The notes beneath the pieces were generated by a model. That model was not told where the DNA came from and did not search any database. It saw nothing but the letters and a program-made list of their open reading frames with translations. From Pseudorhodobacter aquimaris (GTDB taxonomy: Bacteria > Pseudomonadota > Alphaproteobacteria > Rhodobacterales > Rhodobacteraceae), in the NCBI RefSeq assembly GCF_001202025.1, contig NZ_LGHS01000070.1:62001-126000 (forward strand): a stretch of DNA of 64,000 nt, in the 5' to 3' direction. This document shows, piece after piece, positions 18,391 to 28,046 of the stretch; the first letter of the stretch is position 1, and each line of letters opens with the position of its first letter. Made by a program: the position numbers and the translations under genes.

Positions 18391-19689
18391 ATGAAACTGA
18401 AAACAGCAACCCTTGTTGCAGGGGCGGCAATGGCCCTTGCGCCCTTGCCACTATGGGCGCAAAGCGCAGAACCGCCCGTCAATAACGCGTTTATCTTTAA
18501 CACCTTGCTGTTCTTGATCGGCGGCTTTTTGGTATTCTGGATGGCCGCAGGCTTTGCCATGCTCGAAGCCGGGCTGGTGCGTTCCAAGAATGTGGCCATG
18601 CAGTTGACCAAAAACATCGTCCTCTTTGCGATTGCCGCGGTGATGTACTGGCTGGTTGGCTATAACCTGATGTACCCCGGCGATGGCTGGACCATTCCGG
18701 GGCTGATTGGCGCCTTTTCCACGACATCGATCAAAGGCGATATCGCGGCGGATGCGACCTATGCAGTCGGTTCGGATTTCTTTTTCCAGTTGATGTTCTG
18801 CGCAACGACTGCCTCTATCGTGTCGGGCACCTTGGCGGAACGTATCAAGCTATGGCCCTTCCTTGCGTTTACGGTGATGCTGACGGGCGTCTTTTACCCG
18901 ATCGGTGCATCATGGCAGTGGGGCGGGGGCTGGCTGTCGGAAGCAGGGTTCAGTGACTTTGCAGGCTCTACCCTGGTGCATGCTGCGGGCGGGTTTGCCG
19001 CATTAACCGGCGCGCTGATCCTTGGGCCTCGTCTGGGCAAATTCGGCAAAAACGGTCAGGTGACCGCGATGCCGGGCAACAATCTGGCCCTTGCGACCTT
19101 GGGGACGTTCGTGCTGTGGTTGGGCTGGTTCGGCTTCAATGGTGCCTCACAGCTTGCACTGGGGACCGAGGCAGATGCGAATGCTGTTGCGATCATCTTT
19201 GCCAACACCAATATGGCTGCTGCCAGCGGGGCAATCGGTGCGCTGGTGCTGACCCAGGCAATCTATCGCCGGATCGATTTGACCATGGTGCTGAATGGCG
19301 CGCTGGCCGGTTTGGTGTCGATTACAGCAGGGCCGCTTGATCCCTCTCTCTTTGGCGCATTGTGGATCGGTGCGATTGGCGGTGGGATTGCCGTGGTTGT
19401 TGTGCCGATGCTGGACCGCCTGCGCATTGATGATGTGGTTGGTGCGATCCCGGTACACCTTGTTGCCGGGTTCTGGGGCACGATGGCGGTGCCATTCTAC
19501 ACCGCTGGCACCAGCTTTGGTACACAGCTTTTGGGGTTTGCCGCGATTGGTGGCTTCATGATTGCGGCATCGGGCCTGATGTGGACGCTCTTGAAGGTCA
19601 CCATCGGTCTGCGGCCAAGCTCAGAGGATGAGGTCCTTGGTCTCGACAAGGCTGAGCTTGGTATCGAAGCTTACGGCCACAGCCGGTAG
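18391..19689 (+). CDS. amt: Ammonium transporter, Amt family
   Basis: 432 aa. It conducts NH4+/NH3 across the inner membrane as a trimer. A cleavable signal peptide (to about residue 23, L-W-A-Q) precedes eleven predicted helices. Family motifs are visible: FAMLEAGLVR, the DFAGSTLVHAAGGFAAL segment carrying the pore His, WFGFNGAS and PVHLVAGFWG with the second pore His. AAGGA precedes the start at 18391. Unusually no glnK/PII gene adjoins it. Its last 19 nt overlap the 3' end of the convergent nucleotidase gene. Confidence 0.94.
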   Translation: MKLKTATLVAGAAMALAPLPLWAQSAEPPVNNAFIFNTLLFLIGGFLVFWMAAGFAMLEAGLVRSKNVAMQLTKNIVLFAIAAVMYWLVGYNLMYPGDGWTIPGLIGAFSTTSIKGDIAADATYAVGSDFFFQLMFCATTASIVSGTLAERIKLWPFLAFTVMLTGVFYPIGASWQWGGGWLSEAGFSDFAGSTLVHAAGGFAALTGALILGPRLGKFGKNGQVTAMPGNNLALATLGTFVLWLGWFGFNGASQLALGTEADANAVAIIFANTNMAAASGAIGALVLTQAIYRRIDLTMVLNGALAGLVSITAGPLDPSLFGALWIGAIGGGIAVVVVPMLDRLRIDDVVGAIPVHLVAGFWGTMAVPFYTAGTSFGTQLLGFAAIGGFMIAASGLMWTLLKVTIGLRPSSEDEVLGLDKAELGIEAYGHSR

Positions 19690-21635
19690 CGGCCAAATCC
19701 GTTAGCATTTTCACCCAAATGGTCGATCCAGATATTTCCCAGATCTGCCAGAAACCTCGCCGCATCCGGCGAGGTTTCAAACGTGAAACTGGTGCCCGGC
19801 ATCGGCGCAATTGACCAGTTCGGCAAAGGACGCGCATCTAGTACAGGCTTTTGGGTCACTTCATTATACAGGATCGTGCGAATGTTGATCGGCTCGGCAA
19901 AGACCACCTCGGATGCATCCGCCCCATAAATTGCCGAGCGGGTACTGCTGCGGTAATTATTGGTGGCGACCAGAAAATACGCATCCAAATCCAGAGGTTT
20001 ACCCTTGTAATGCAGGTTGCGGATGCGCTGTGACTGAGGGTTGATCAAGGTGCCCTGCGGGCAATAACGGGGGGGCTGTGACGGGTCGATCTGATAGGTC
20101 AGCCCATAGATGACGTCAAAGCTGTAGGAGGGAAAGGCGTCATTCAAAAGCGGCTGGTCATGCTTGCCGCGTGTTACATGGTTGAATATTCCGGCTGACC
20201 GTTCCAGCCAGTCCAGAATATCCGCGCCCCGTAATCGAAGGGCGCATATGGTATTGGGAAAGCAATAAAGATCGGACAGGTTGCGTTGGTGCAGCGGCCC
20301 GGCAGGGATGTTGGTATAATTTTCCGGCCCGCCCCAGCCACCGCATTTAAAGGGCGCGGCGGCCGATAGGATCGGCAGGGACGAATGTGGCCCCCGCTTC
20401 ATTTTCTGCGCAACAAAACGTTGTTGTGCGCGGCATATCAGTTGCACCGAGATGCAATCCTTGACAAGCGCGAAGAAGCTGTGGATCGGCACCTTTGTCT
20501 TGCCCACAGGATAGCGCATGTAATCCAGTGTCGCATCGTGGTGATGTTGCACCGCCCGCAAGACCCGGGGCGAAGATTCGACCAAAGGCACCCGTTTTCC
20601 GTCGGGAGTGGTCTCGGCGATCGCGCGGATGGAAGACTGGCTGTCCAGCACCCGCCATTTGCCGCATTTATGTTCCAGGAACAGGTCGATCAATCCCAGA
20701 TGCGACCCCCAGAACCCTGCCATGACAGTGGGCGTACCCTCCAGGGTGCCGCGTGTGATGTCTATTCCCGGCATGTTTGCAAATTGCTGTGAAGGGAACA
20801 GCATATGCGTATGCCCGGTAACAAGCGCATCCACCCCCGGCAATCTGGCCAGAGGGTAGGCCGCATTTTCCATGCCGTTGGAATAGATGCGCTCGCCAAT
20901 ACCGCTATGGGCCAGAACGACGATGATATCGGCCCCCGCGGCCTTCATTTCCGGGATCAGGGCCGTTGCTGTTTCCACGATGTCGCGGGAAAACAGCTTG
21001 CCGTCGATCTGGGTTTCATCCCATGTGGTGAATTGTGGCGGCAGCAGGCCAAGCACCCCTATGCGAATGGGATGCGCCTTGCCCGTTTTGTCCCGGATGC
21101 GGCGGTTGAGGATGACATATGGCGGCAGCAGGCGCTTGTCGTCATGCGGGGTTTCCCCGCGCTCTATCAAAGTGTTGGCGCTGACAAAAGGAAACTGGCT
21201 GCGCCGGATGGCGGCCATCATGAATGGAAGGCCAAAGTTGAATTCATGGTTGCCCAATGTCGCCGCGTCATAGCGCATCACATTCATCGCGGCGATGACG
21301 GGATGCAGGTCGCCGTCGCGCAGCCCGCGGTCATAGGCGACATAGTCGCCCAAGGCGCTGCCTTGCAAAAAGTCGCCATTGTCCAGCAGGATGGAATTGC
21401 CAACCTCTTTGCGCGCCGCAGTAATCAGCGAAGCGGTGCGGGCAAGTCCCAAGGTATCGATCGGGTGGTCATGGTCATAATCGAACGGGAAAACATGGGC
21501 GTGCAGGTCACCGGTCTGCAGGATGCGCAAGGTGGCTTCATCTCCGGTTATGCCGGCGCAAAGAGGGTTGGATGAGGTCAAGGCGGTCCCTTGGCGGTGA
21601 CTGTTTGTGTGGTTGTGCCTAACCAAGGCTGACAA
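19671..21635 (-). CDS. cpdB: 2',3'-cyclic-nucleotide 2'-phosphodiesterase/3'-nucleotidase-like protein
   Basis: 654 aa. The N-terminal calcineurin-like metallophosphoesterase domain has QTGDLHAHV, DNGDFLQGS, LGNHEFNFG and VTGHTHML, the metal-binding motifs of the 5'-nucleotidase/CpdB family. The C-terminal substrate-binding domain follows from about residue 390 (YRSSTRSAI, YGLTYQID). The homologous enzyme salvages cyclic and 3'-nucleotides in the periplasm. Oddly no hydrophobic signal peptide is visible at the N-terminus, which is polar and His/Ser-rich, so export or the start is doubtful. Convergent overlap with amt; divergent from nudC. Confidence 0.88.
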   Translation of the reverse strand: MSALVRHNHTNSHRQGTALTSSNPLCAGITGDEATLRILQTGDLHAHVFPFDYDHDHPIDTLGLARTASLITAARKEVGNSILLDNGDFLQGSALGDYVAYDRGLRDGDLHPVIAAMNVMRYDAATLGNHEFNFGLPFMMAAIRRSQFPFVSANTLIERGETPHDDKRLLPPYVILNRRIRDKTGKAHPIRIGVLGLLPPQFTTWDETQIDGKLFSRDIVETATALIPEMKAAGADIIVVLAHSGIGERIYSNGMENAAYPLARLPGVDALVTGHTHMLFPSQQFANMPGIDITRGTLEGTPTVMAGFWGSHLGLIDLFLEHKCGKWRVLDSQSSIRAIAETTPDGKRVPLVESSPRVLRAVQHHHDATLDYMRYPVGKTKVPIHSFFALVKDCISVQLICRAQQRFVAQKMKRGPHSSLPILSAAAPFKCGGWGGPENYTNIPAGPLHQRNLSDLYCFPNTICALRLRGADILDWLERSAGIFNHVTRGKHDQPLLNDAFPSYSFDVIYGLTYQIDPSQPPRYCPQGTLINPQSQRIRNLHYKGKPLDLDAYFLVATNNYRSSTRSAIYGADASEVVFAEPINIRTILYNEVTQKPVLDARPLPNWSIAPMPGTSFTFETSPDAARFLADLGNIWIDHLGENANGFGRYRLWP

Positions 21636-21666
21636 AATACGGGACTGAACTGTGTTAACGGCCCGT

Positions 21667-21733
21667 TTGCAAAATTGCCATCACAAGCTGGCATTTTGCA
21701 ATAGGTTTCGCATTTTAGTTGCATTTTATGCAA
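21667..21733. promoter_or_regulatory. Two TTGCA-type inverted repeats between cpdB and nudC
   Basis: TTGCAAAATTGCC...GGCATTTTGCAA (21667-21701) is an inverted repeat of 12 bp with one extra base. TTGCAT-TTT-ATGCAA (21719-21733) is a second, perfect one. They share the TTGCAWWWT core and lie between the divergent starts (21635 and 21852). A regulator binding both is inferred. Confidence 0.4.
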
Positions 21734-21851
21734 GCCATTGTCGCAAATGTCCAAAAATGGTTGCCAAACTTACTGTTCCTGCCTGAAAATTCGGTATCTG
21801 CCGATTGCGTGGGGGCGGTCCTCATGGCACCATTGGCAATTCATTTCTAAG

Positions 21852-22826
21852 ATGACAGACAGGGCCGCCATGATTTCGCTGGACGTACTTACTTTTGCGG
21901 GCTCCGGCCTGGAGCGTTGTGCCGAACTGCGTCGGGATAGCGTCAGGGTCGCGGAACTATTGGCAAATGGCGGGCAAGTGGTGCCACTTTGGCGGGGCAA
22001 ACCCTTGGTGCATGGCGGTGACAGGCTGGCATGGGTTCCGCAGGGGCATCCGGTGCTTGCGCATGGGGCAGAGGCGGTGTTTCTTGGGATGGACGATGGG
22101 ATCGCGCGTTTTGCACAGGATATCTCGGATTGGGCGCCCGAAGCGGGGGCGGAGGCGGTGGAATCGGGGTTCTTTGACGGCTCGACCCAGTTTCATCCAA
22201 GCCTGTCCGACGCTTATGCTTTTGTAGAGCTGCGCGGCGTCATGGTTCAGCTTTCGGCGCGGGATGCCGAACTGGTCGCCACAGCCAAGGCGGTGCTGCA
22301 TTGGCATCGCAGCCACCGCTTTTGTGCGGTTTGTGGCGCGCAGTCCAAACCCATCAATGCGGGCTGGCAGCGCGCTTGTCCCAAATGTGCCGCCCAGCAT
22401 TTCCCGCGCACAGATCCGGTGGTGATCATGTTGATCCAAAGGGGAAATAAGCTTTTGATCGGGCGCTCTCATGGTTGGCCCGCGGGGATGTATTCCTGTC
22501 TTGCAGGGTTTCTGGAGCCGGGGGAGGGGATCGAGGCCGCCGTGCGCCGCGAGGTGGTCGAAGAAACCGGCATCACCGTCGGCGATGTGCGCTATGTGAC
22601 CAGCCAGCCGTGGGCGTTTCCCGCCTCATTGATGATGGGCTTTATCGGGGATGCCACCTCGGACCAGATCACGCTGGACCCGGAAGAGCTGGATGATGCG
22701 ATCTGGATGACCCGCGAGGAGATGCTGGAGGTGATGGCCGGCACGCATCCAACCGTCAAACCTGCCCGCAAGGGTGCGATTGCCTATCATCTGATTGTAG
22801 GATGGCTTGCGGGTCGGATCGCGTGA
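21852..22826 (+). CDS. nudC: NAD(+) diphosphatase (NADH pyrophosphatase)
   Basis: 324 aa. It cleaves NAD(H) to NMN(H) and AMP and in other bacteria removes NAD caps from RNA. A zinc ribbon (CAVCG ... CPKC) near residues 155-180 precedes the Nudix box GFLEPGEG-x5-REVVEETGI, and SQPWAFPAS shows the NADH-specific array. The start is uncertain: ATG at 21852 or 21870. Upstream frames lack family similarity. Divergent from cpdB. Confidence 0.92.
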   Translation: MTDRAAMISLDVLTFAGSGLERCAELRRDSVRVAELLANGGQVVPLWRGKPLVHGGDRLAWVPQGHPVLAHGAEAVFLGMDDGIARFAQDISDWAPEAGAEAVESGFFDGSTQFHPSLSDAYAFVELRGVMVQLSARDAELVATAKAVLHWHRSHRFCAVCGAQSKPINAGWQRACPKCAAQHFPRTDPVVIMLIQRGNKLLIGRSHGWPAGMYSCLAGFLEPGEGIEAAVRREVVEETGITVGDVRYVTSQPWAFPASLMMGFIGDATSDQITLDPEELDDAIWMTREEMLEVMAGTHPTVKPARKGAIAYHLIVGWLAGRIA

Positions 22827-22925
22827 CATATCGTTTTGCATTGTGAAAACCTACAGACATTGTTCGCAAATTCATGCAGCCTGTGTAGCGCCATCCCGCC
22901 ACGGGCTTAACAATAGGACACCCAG

Positions 22926-23402
22926 TTGAAACTGACCGCCAAAGAAGAAATTGACGCGCCGATTGGCTTTGTAAATGCGCTTTTGACCGATTTTGACAAG
23001 TGGGAAGGGTCTGCTCGTACCCGCGGGGCCGAGGTGGACCGTCTGGACAGTCTTGCGCAACCCGGTCCGGGAATGAATTGGAGGTTGGGTTTCGACTTTC
23101 GCGGTAAAAGGCGGGCGGCAACGCTGAGGCTTTTGTCACTGACGCCAGAGCAGGAGATGACACTGGAGTGCCTCTCCAAACCGGGCAATGGCGTGACGAC
23201 GGTTGAAATGACAGCGATTGGCGCGGCCCGTACGCGGCTTGTGATCTCGACAGAGATCAAACCCAATACGCTTGCCGCGCGGTTGTTCCTGAAATCGTTG
23301 CGTTTGGCCAAGGCAAAGGTCAACCAACGCTTCAGACAACAGTTGATCAAAGCCGCGGCTGGTATCGAAGACCGTTACCGCAAGCAGGCAAAATCCGTTT
23401 AA
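22926..23402 (+). CDS. SRPBCC (START-like) ligand-binding family protein
   Basis: 158 aa with a TTG start, supported by AGGA 7 nt upstream and by the conserved opening MKLTAKEEIDAP. The beta strands alternate as in polyketide cyclase/SRPBCC proteins that hold a hydrophobic ligand. The C-terminus is a basic amphipathic helix (KSLRLAKAKVNQRF). Function unknown. It follows nudC by 99 nt and is convergent with pheA. Confidence 0.75.
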   Translation: MKLTAKEEIDAPIGFVNALLTDFDKWEGSARTRGAEVDRLDSLAQPGPGMNWRLGFDFRGKRRAATLRLLSLTPEQEMTLECLSKPGNGVTTVEMTAIGAARTRLVISTEIKPNTLAARLFLKSLRLAKAKVNQRFRQQLIKAAAGIEDRYRKQAKSV

Positions 23403-23423
23403 GCCAGCCTGTGGTAAAACCTG

Positions 23424-24254
23424 CTAGTTACGGCGCGGATCTGCCGGGTAGACACCCAGAATATCACGCTGGGAGGTGAAGTAACGCAGCTCATCCAGCG
23501 CGAGCATGACGTTGGGGTCTTCGGGATGGCCTTCGATGTCGGCGTAAAATTCGGTCGCGGTGAAGGAGCCGCCGACCATATAGCTTTCCAGCTTGGTCAT
23601 ATTGACGCCATTGGTCGCGAACCCGCCCATCGCCTTGTAAAGTGCGGCGGGAATATTGCGCACCCGGAAGGTGAATGTCGTCATCATCTTTTCGGCGCGG
23701 CGCGAATGGTCGGCCTCGCGCGACATCACCAGAAAACGGGTTGTGTTGTTGGATTGATCCTCGATCCGGGAGGCCAGAACATCCAGCCCGTAAATCTCGC
23801 CGGCCAGTTCCGAGGCGAGGGCGGCAAGGGATGGGTCAGTCTGCTCGGCAACGGCCTTGGCCGAGCCAGCGGTGTCCACGCCCGTCACCGTCGCAATCGA
23901 ATGGGATTTCAGGAAGTCGCGGCATTGGCCCAGCAAGACCGTATGGCTCATTGCGCGGGTGACATCGGCCAGTTTTGTGCCCGGCCGTGCCAGCAAGCTG
24001 ATGTGCACACGGACAAATGCCTCGTCGACGATCCGCAAACCGGAGCCGGGCAGCAGCGTATGGATATCGGCCACGCGCCCATAGGTGGAATTTTCGACCG
24101 GCAGCATCGCCAGATCAACCTCGCCAGAGCGGCAGGCCTCAATCGCGTCCTCAAATGTATGATACGGCACGGCTTCCATATCCGGGCGGGCCTGACGGCA
24201 TGCCTCGTGGGAATAGGCGCCCAGCTCTCCTTGAAAGGCGATACGTCCGGTCAT
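23424..24254 (-). CDS. pheA: Prephenate dehydratase
   Basis: 276 aa. It converts prephenate to phenylpyruvate for phenylalanine synthesis. The catalytic domain has IAFQGELGAYSHEA at the N-terminus, the VENSTYGRV motif and NNTTRFLV with the active Thr. The C-terminal ACT domain (TFRVRNIPAALYKAMGGFA, LESYMVG) gives feedback control by phenylalanine. No chorismate mutase domain is fused. GGAG lies 9 nt before the start at 24254. Divergent from the cytochrome gene. Confidence 0.93.
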   Translation of the reverse strand: MTGRIAFQGELGAYSHEACRQARPDMEAVPYHTFEDAIEACRSGEVDLAMLPVENSTYGRVADIHTLLPGSGLRIVDEAFVRVHISLLARPGTKLADVTRAMSHTVLLGQCRDFLKSHSIATVTGVDTAGSAKAVAEQTDPSLAALASELAGEIYGLDVLASRIEDQSNNTTRFLVMSREADHSRRAEKMMTTFTFRVRNIPAALYKAMGGFATNGVNMTKLESYMVGGSFTATEFYADIEGHPEDPNVMLALDELRYFTSQRDILGVYPADPRRN

Positions 24255-24373
24255 TTTTGCAGTCTCCGTCAATAAAAGCGGCGCAAGGGTGGGTGTTGGT
24301 GCTACTATACCTTGAAATACGCTATGGGAAGCGGTTAGAAGCACGTCAGGAAAACGCTGATGCGGGGCGCGAC

Positions 24374-24889
24374 ATGTTCGACACGATGACGATGACAAAA
24401 GTGGTTGGGGCCGTTTGCGGCTCTCTTTTGGTATTTATGCTTGGGGGCTGGGCTGCAAGTGCGCTTTATGTCACAGGCGGTGGACACGGCGGGGAGGTAA
24501 CCCAAGCCTATACCATTGATACAGGTTCGGATGACGCCGATGAAGTGGCCGAAGAAGGCCCGACATTCGAAGAACTTTATGCAAGCGCCGATGTGGGGTC
24601 GGGTGAGAGGGTGTTCGCGAAGTGCAAGGCCTGCCACCGGCTTGACGGCAGTGATGGCACTGGTCCGCATCTGAACGGCATCGTGGATCGCGCCAAGGCA
24701 TCTTCTGATGGGTTCGCTTATTCCGACGTGTTGCTGGCCATGAAAGGCGATACATGGACACCGGAAAATCTGGATGCATTCTTGCTGAACCCCAAAAAAT
24801 ACGCCCCCGGTACCAAGATGAGCTTTGCTGGTCTGCCCAAGCCGACAGACCGTGTAAACCTGATCGCCTGGTTGGCCACACAAGAGTGA
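24374..24889 (+). CDS. Membrane-anchored class I cytochrome c (cy/c552 type)
   Basis: 171 aa. An uncleaved N-terminal helix (about residues 9-32) anchors it to the inner membrane. An acidic linker (about 40-72, Asp/Glu-rich) holds a single haem domain with CKACH as the attachment site and GTKMSFAG providing the Met ligand. It fits cytochrome cy/CycM, which carries electrons from the bc1 complex to cytochrome oxidases. The start is the first Met before the anchor; no strong ribosome binding site is seen. A strong terminator follows, so it is monocistronic. Confidence 0.9.
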   Translation: MFDTMTMTKVVGAVCGSLLVFMLGGWAASALYVTGGGHGGEVTQAYTIDTGSDDADEVAEEGPTFEELYASADVGSGERVFAKCKACHRLDGSDGTGPHLNGIVDRAKASSDGFAYSDVLLAMKGDTWTPENLDAFLLNPKKYAPGTKMSFAGLPKPTDRVNLIAWLATQE

Positions 24890-24908
24890 CCGTATTGAAA
24901 TTGATTTG

Positions 24909-24937
24909 AAAAGACCGCCTTTCGGGCGGTCTTTTGC
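24909..24937 (+). terminator. Rho-independent terminator of the cytochrome c gene
   Basis: An 11 bp perfect stem, AAAAGACCGCC / GGCGGTCTTTT, has a 5 nt loop and a T run. It begins 20 nt after the stop codon. Confidence 0.85.
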
Positions 24938-25054
24938 GTTTTGCGTCGAATCTCACGCAATCGCAACTTGAGACCGCAAATGCAGCGCTTTAGCATCCGG
25001 CCTGTCGAGTTGCGGCGGGATGCCGGTACTTTTGGCCTAAACGGAGGAACAGCG

Positions 25055-26944
25055 ATGATACGGATGCGAACAGGCGGGGCACACAACGCCAAACACCTGC
25101 CAAGCGGTGCATTGATTGTGGCGCTTGCCGGGGTTTTCGGCGCGGCGCAGGCCGAGACTGTGATCACATCGCATGGCATCTCTACCTTTGGCGAGTTGCA
25201 ATACGCGTCTGATTTTACGCATCTTGCCTATGTAAATCCCGATGCGCCCAAGGGAGGCGAGATTTCGGAATGGACCTCGGGCGGGTTTGACAGCATGAAT
25301 CCCTATTCGATCAAGGGGCGTGCGGCGGCGCTGTCATCGGCTGCTTTCGAATCAATTCTGGAGGCCCCTGATGATGAGATCGGCGCGGCCTATTGCCTGC
25401 TATGTTCCAGTTTGGAATACCCCGAGGACCGTTCTTGGGTGATCTTTAATCTGCGCGAAGATGTGCGCTTTTCCGATGGCAGCCCGATGACGGCCGAGGA
25501 TGTGATCTTTTCCTATGAGACCTTTCTGGCCAAAGGGCTGACCGATTTTCGCACCATCTTTGCGACCAAGGTGGAAAAGGTCGAGGCGCTTGATCCCCTG
25601 CGCGTGAAGTTCACCTTCAAGCCCGACATTCCCACTCGCGATCTGCCGCAGGATGTGGGCGGCTTGCCGATCCTGTCAAAGGCGCATTATGAGGCAAACG
25701 GACTGGATCTGGCCGAAAGCAGCCTGACGCCTTTCCTTGGAACGGGGGCCTATGTTCTGGATAAGATGCGGACGGGGGAATCGGTGACCTATGCGCGCAA
25801 TCCCGACTATTGGGGCGCTGACCACCCGCTGCGCGTGGGGACGAATAATTTCGACAGCATCCGGATTGAATATTTCTCGGATTATGATGCGGCGTTTGAA
25901 GGGTTCAAGGGCGGCAGCTATACCTTCCGTAACGAGGCATCCTCGATCAAATGGGCGACGGGCTATGATTTTCCTGCTGTGCAAAACGGCGATGTGATCA
26001 AGGCGGAACTGCCCTCGGGGCAGAAATCTACGGGTCAGTCTTTTATCTTCAACCTGCGGCGTGAAAAGTTTCAGGACCCCCGTGTGCGTGAGGCCATCGG
26101 CCTGATGTTCAACTTTGAATGGTCCAATGATACGCTGTTCTACGGGATCTATTCGCGCATCCCGTCCTATTGGGGCAACAGCTTTATGGAGGCAAAAGGC
26201 ACGCCCTCCGAGGCCGAGGTTGCCTTGTTGCAACCCTTGGTCGATGACGGGTTGCTTGACCCTTCGATCCTGACGGATGAGGCGGTACTGCCGCCGGTAT
26301 CGGGCGCGCGTCAGATGGACCGTGGCAATCTGCGCAAGGCGTCGAAACTGCTGGATGAGGCGGGCTGGGCAGTGGGTGATGACGGGATGCGCCGCAATGC
26401 CAAGGGTGAATTACTGCGGATAGAGTTTCTGGAGGACAGCCCGACCTTTGACCGCGTGATCAACCCTTTCGTGGACAACCTGCGCAGCCTTGGCGTTGAT
26501 GCGGTACTGACCCGCGTGGAAAACGCCCAGATGGAAGATCGCACCCGCCCGCCGAAATTTGATTTCGACATTACCAACCATTTCAACCAGACCGGCTATT
26601 TCTCGGGGACCGAGTTAAAGCAATACTACGGGTCGGAAACGGCGGATGTGTCCTCTTTCAATGCGATGGGGCTGAAAAGTCCGGCGGTGGACCGGATGAT
26701 CGATGTGGTGCTGGCCGCGGATACACTCGACAGCCTGACCACCGCGACGATGGCGCTGGACCGGGTGATGCGGGCGGAACGTTTTGGCATTTTCCAATGG
26801 TATAAGCCGACGCATACGGTGGCCTATTACAATATGTATGAGCACCCTGAAAACTTGCCGCCCTATGCGCTGGGCGAATTGACCTTCTGGTGGTACAACG
26901 CGGAAAAAGCGGCGGCGCTGGAGGCGTCAGGCGTGTTGAAATAA
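25055..26944 (+). CDS. yejA: Oligopeptide ABC transporter substrate-binding protein (YejA-like)
   Basis: 629 aa. Periplasmic solute-binding protein of family 5. GGAGGA lies 6 nt before the ATG at 25055, and a signal peptide ends near residue 32 (F-G-A-A-Q-A). Family segments include the [11 protein letters not shown] start of the mature protein, [18 protein letters not shown] and the domain return [14 protein letters not shown]. YejA relatives bind oligopeptides and, in E. coli, support microcin C uptake; the substrate here is inferred only from family. First gene of yejABEF. Confidence 0.9.
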   Translation: MIRMRTGGAHNAKHLPSGALIVALAGVFGAAQAETVITSHGISTFGELQYASDFTHLAYVNPDAPKGGEISEWTSGGFDSMNPYSIKGRAAALSSAAFESILEAPDDEIGAAYCLLCSSLEYPEDRSWVIFNLREDVRFSDGSPMTAEDVIFSYETFLAKGLTDFRTIFATKVEKVEALDPLRVKFTFKPDIPTRDLPQDVGGLPILSKAHYEANGLDLAESSLTPFLGTGAYVLDKMRTGESVTYARNPDYWGADHPLRVGTNNFDSIRIEYFSDYDAAFEGFKGGSYTFRNEASSIKWATGYDFPAVQNGDVIKAELPSGQKSTGQSFIFNLRREKFQDPRVREAIGLMFNFEWSNDTLFYGIYSRIPSYWGNSFMEAKGTPSEAEVALLQPLVDDGLLDPSILTDEAVLPPVSGARQMDRGNLRKASKLLDEAGWAVGDDGMRRNAKGELLRIEFLEDSPTFDRVINPFVDNLRSLGVDAVLTRVENAQMEDRTRPPKFDFDITNHFNQTGYFSGTELKQYYGSETADVSSFNAMGLKSPAVDRMIDVVLAADTLDSLTTATMALDRVMRAERFGIFQWYKPTHTVAYYNMYEHPENLPPYALGELTFWWYNAEKAAALEASGVLK

Positions 26945-26969
26945 TAATAAGACGGCAGGTAAGCAGATT

Positions 26970-28046
26970 ATGGGAGCCTATATCCTCAGGCGGGTGTTGC
27001 TGATCATTCCGACATTGATCGGAATTATGATCATCAACTTTGCCCTTGTGCAATTCGTTCCCGGCGGCCCGATTGAACAGGTGTTGGCGCGGCTTGATGG
27101 TGGCGGGGATGCGTTGCAAGGCATCTCTGGATCGGGCGATGCGGGCATCGAAAGCGCGGGCGGCAGTGAATATCTGGGCGCGCGCGGCCTGCCGCCGGAA
27201 TTCATCGAGGAATTGGAAAAACAGTTCGGGTTTGACAAGCCACCCTTGCAGCGTTTCCTCGATATGATGTGGAATTACGCGCGGTTCGATTTTGGCGAAA
27301 GTTATTTCCGGTCGATATCCGTGACCGATCTGGTGCTGGAGAAAATGCCGGTCTCCATCAGTCTGGGCCTTTGGTCCACATTGATTGCCTATCTTGTCTC
27401 TATTCCTTTGGGCATCCGCAAGGCGATGCGCGATGGCACGGCCTTTGATACATGGACCTCTGGGGTGATTATCGTGGCCTATGCCATTCCGGGGTTTTTG
27501 TTCGCGATTCTGCTTTTGGTGCTGTTTGCGGGGGGCTCTTATTGGAAGGTGTTCCCCCTGCGCGGGCTGACGTCCGAGGGGTTTGAGGACCTGTCGATGC
27601 TGGGCAAGGCGGGTGATTATCTTTGGCATATGACTTTGCCGATTGTGGCCTCGACCATCGCCAGTTTCGCGACGCTGACCCTGCTGACCAAGAACAGTTT
27701 TCTCGATGAGATCGGCAAGCAATATGTGATGACCGCCCGCGCCAAGGGCTTGTCCGAGGGCGGGGTGCTTTATGGCCATGTGTTCCGCAATGCGATGCTG
27801 ATCGTGATCGCTGGGTTTCCGGCGGCTTTCGTGTCGATCTTCTTTGGCCAAAGCCTGATTATCGAGACCATCTTCTCGCTTGATGGCCTGGGGCAGATGG
27901 GGTTCAAGGCCGTGGTAGAGCGGGATTATCCGGTGATGTTCGGCACGCTTTACGCCTTTGGGATCATGGGGCTTCTGGTCGGGATTTTATCGGATATGAT
28001 GTATGTCTGGATTGATCCGCGCATTGATTTCGAGGGGCGTGGCTAA
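26970..28046 (+). CDS. yejB: Peptide ABC transporter permease (YejB-like)
   Basis: 358 aa. Inner-membrane permease with the conserved start [20 protein letters not shown], an extended periplasmic loop (about residues 35-105) typical of YejB, and the EAA coupling loop [11 protein letters not shown] near residue 260. Six helices are predicted. It lies 25 nt after yejA and overlaps yejE by one base (TAATG). Confidence 0.92.
   Translation: MGAYILRRVLLIIPTLIGIMIINFALVQFVPGGPIEQVLARLDGGGDALQGISGSGDAGIESAGGSEYLGARGLPPEFIEELEKQFGFDKPPLQRFLDMMWNYARFDFGESYFRSISVTDLVLEKMPVSISLGLWSTLIAYLVSIPLGIRKAMRDGTAFDTWTSGVIIVAYAIPGFLFAILLLVLFAGGSYWKVFPLRGLTSEGFEDLSMLGKAGDYLWHMTLPIVASTIASFATLTLLTKNSFLDEIGKQYVMTARAKGLSEGGVLYGHVFRNAMLIVIAGFPAAFVSIFFGQSLIIETIFSLDGLGQMGFKAVVERDYPVMFGTLYAFGIMGLLVGILSDMMYVWIDPRIDFEGRG

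Noticed and set aside
26658-27851. 397-codon open frame on the minus strand
   Set aside because: It is antisense to yejA and yejB, with His/Arg-rich low-complexity content typical of shadow frames.
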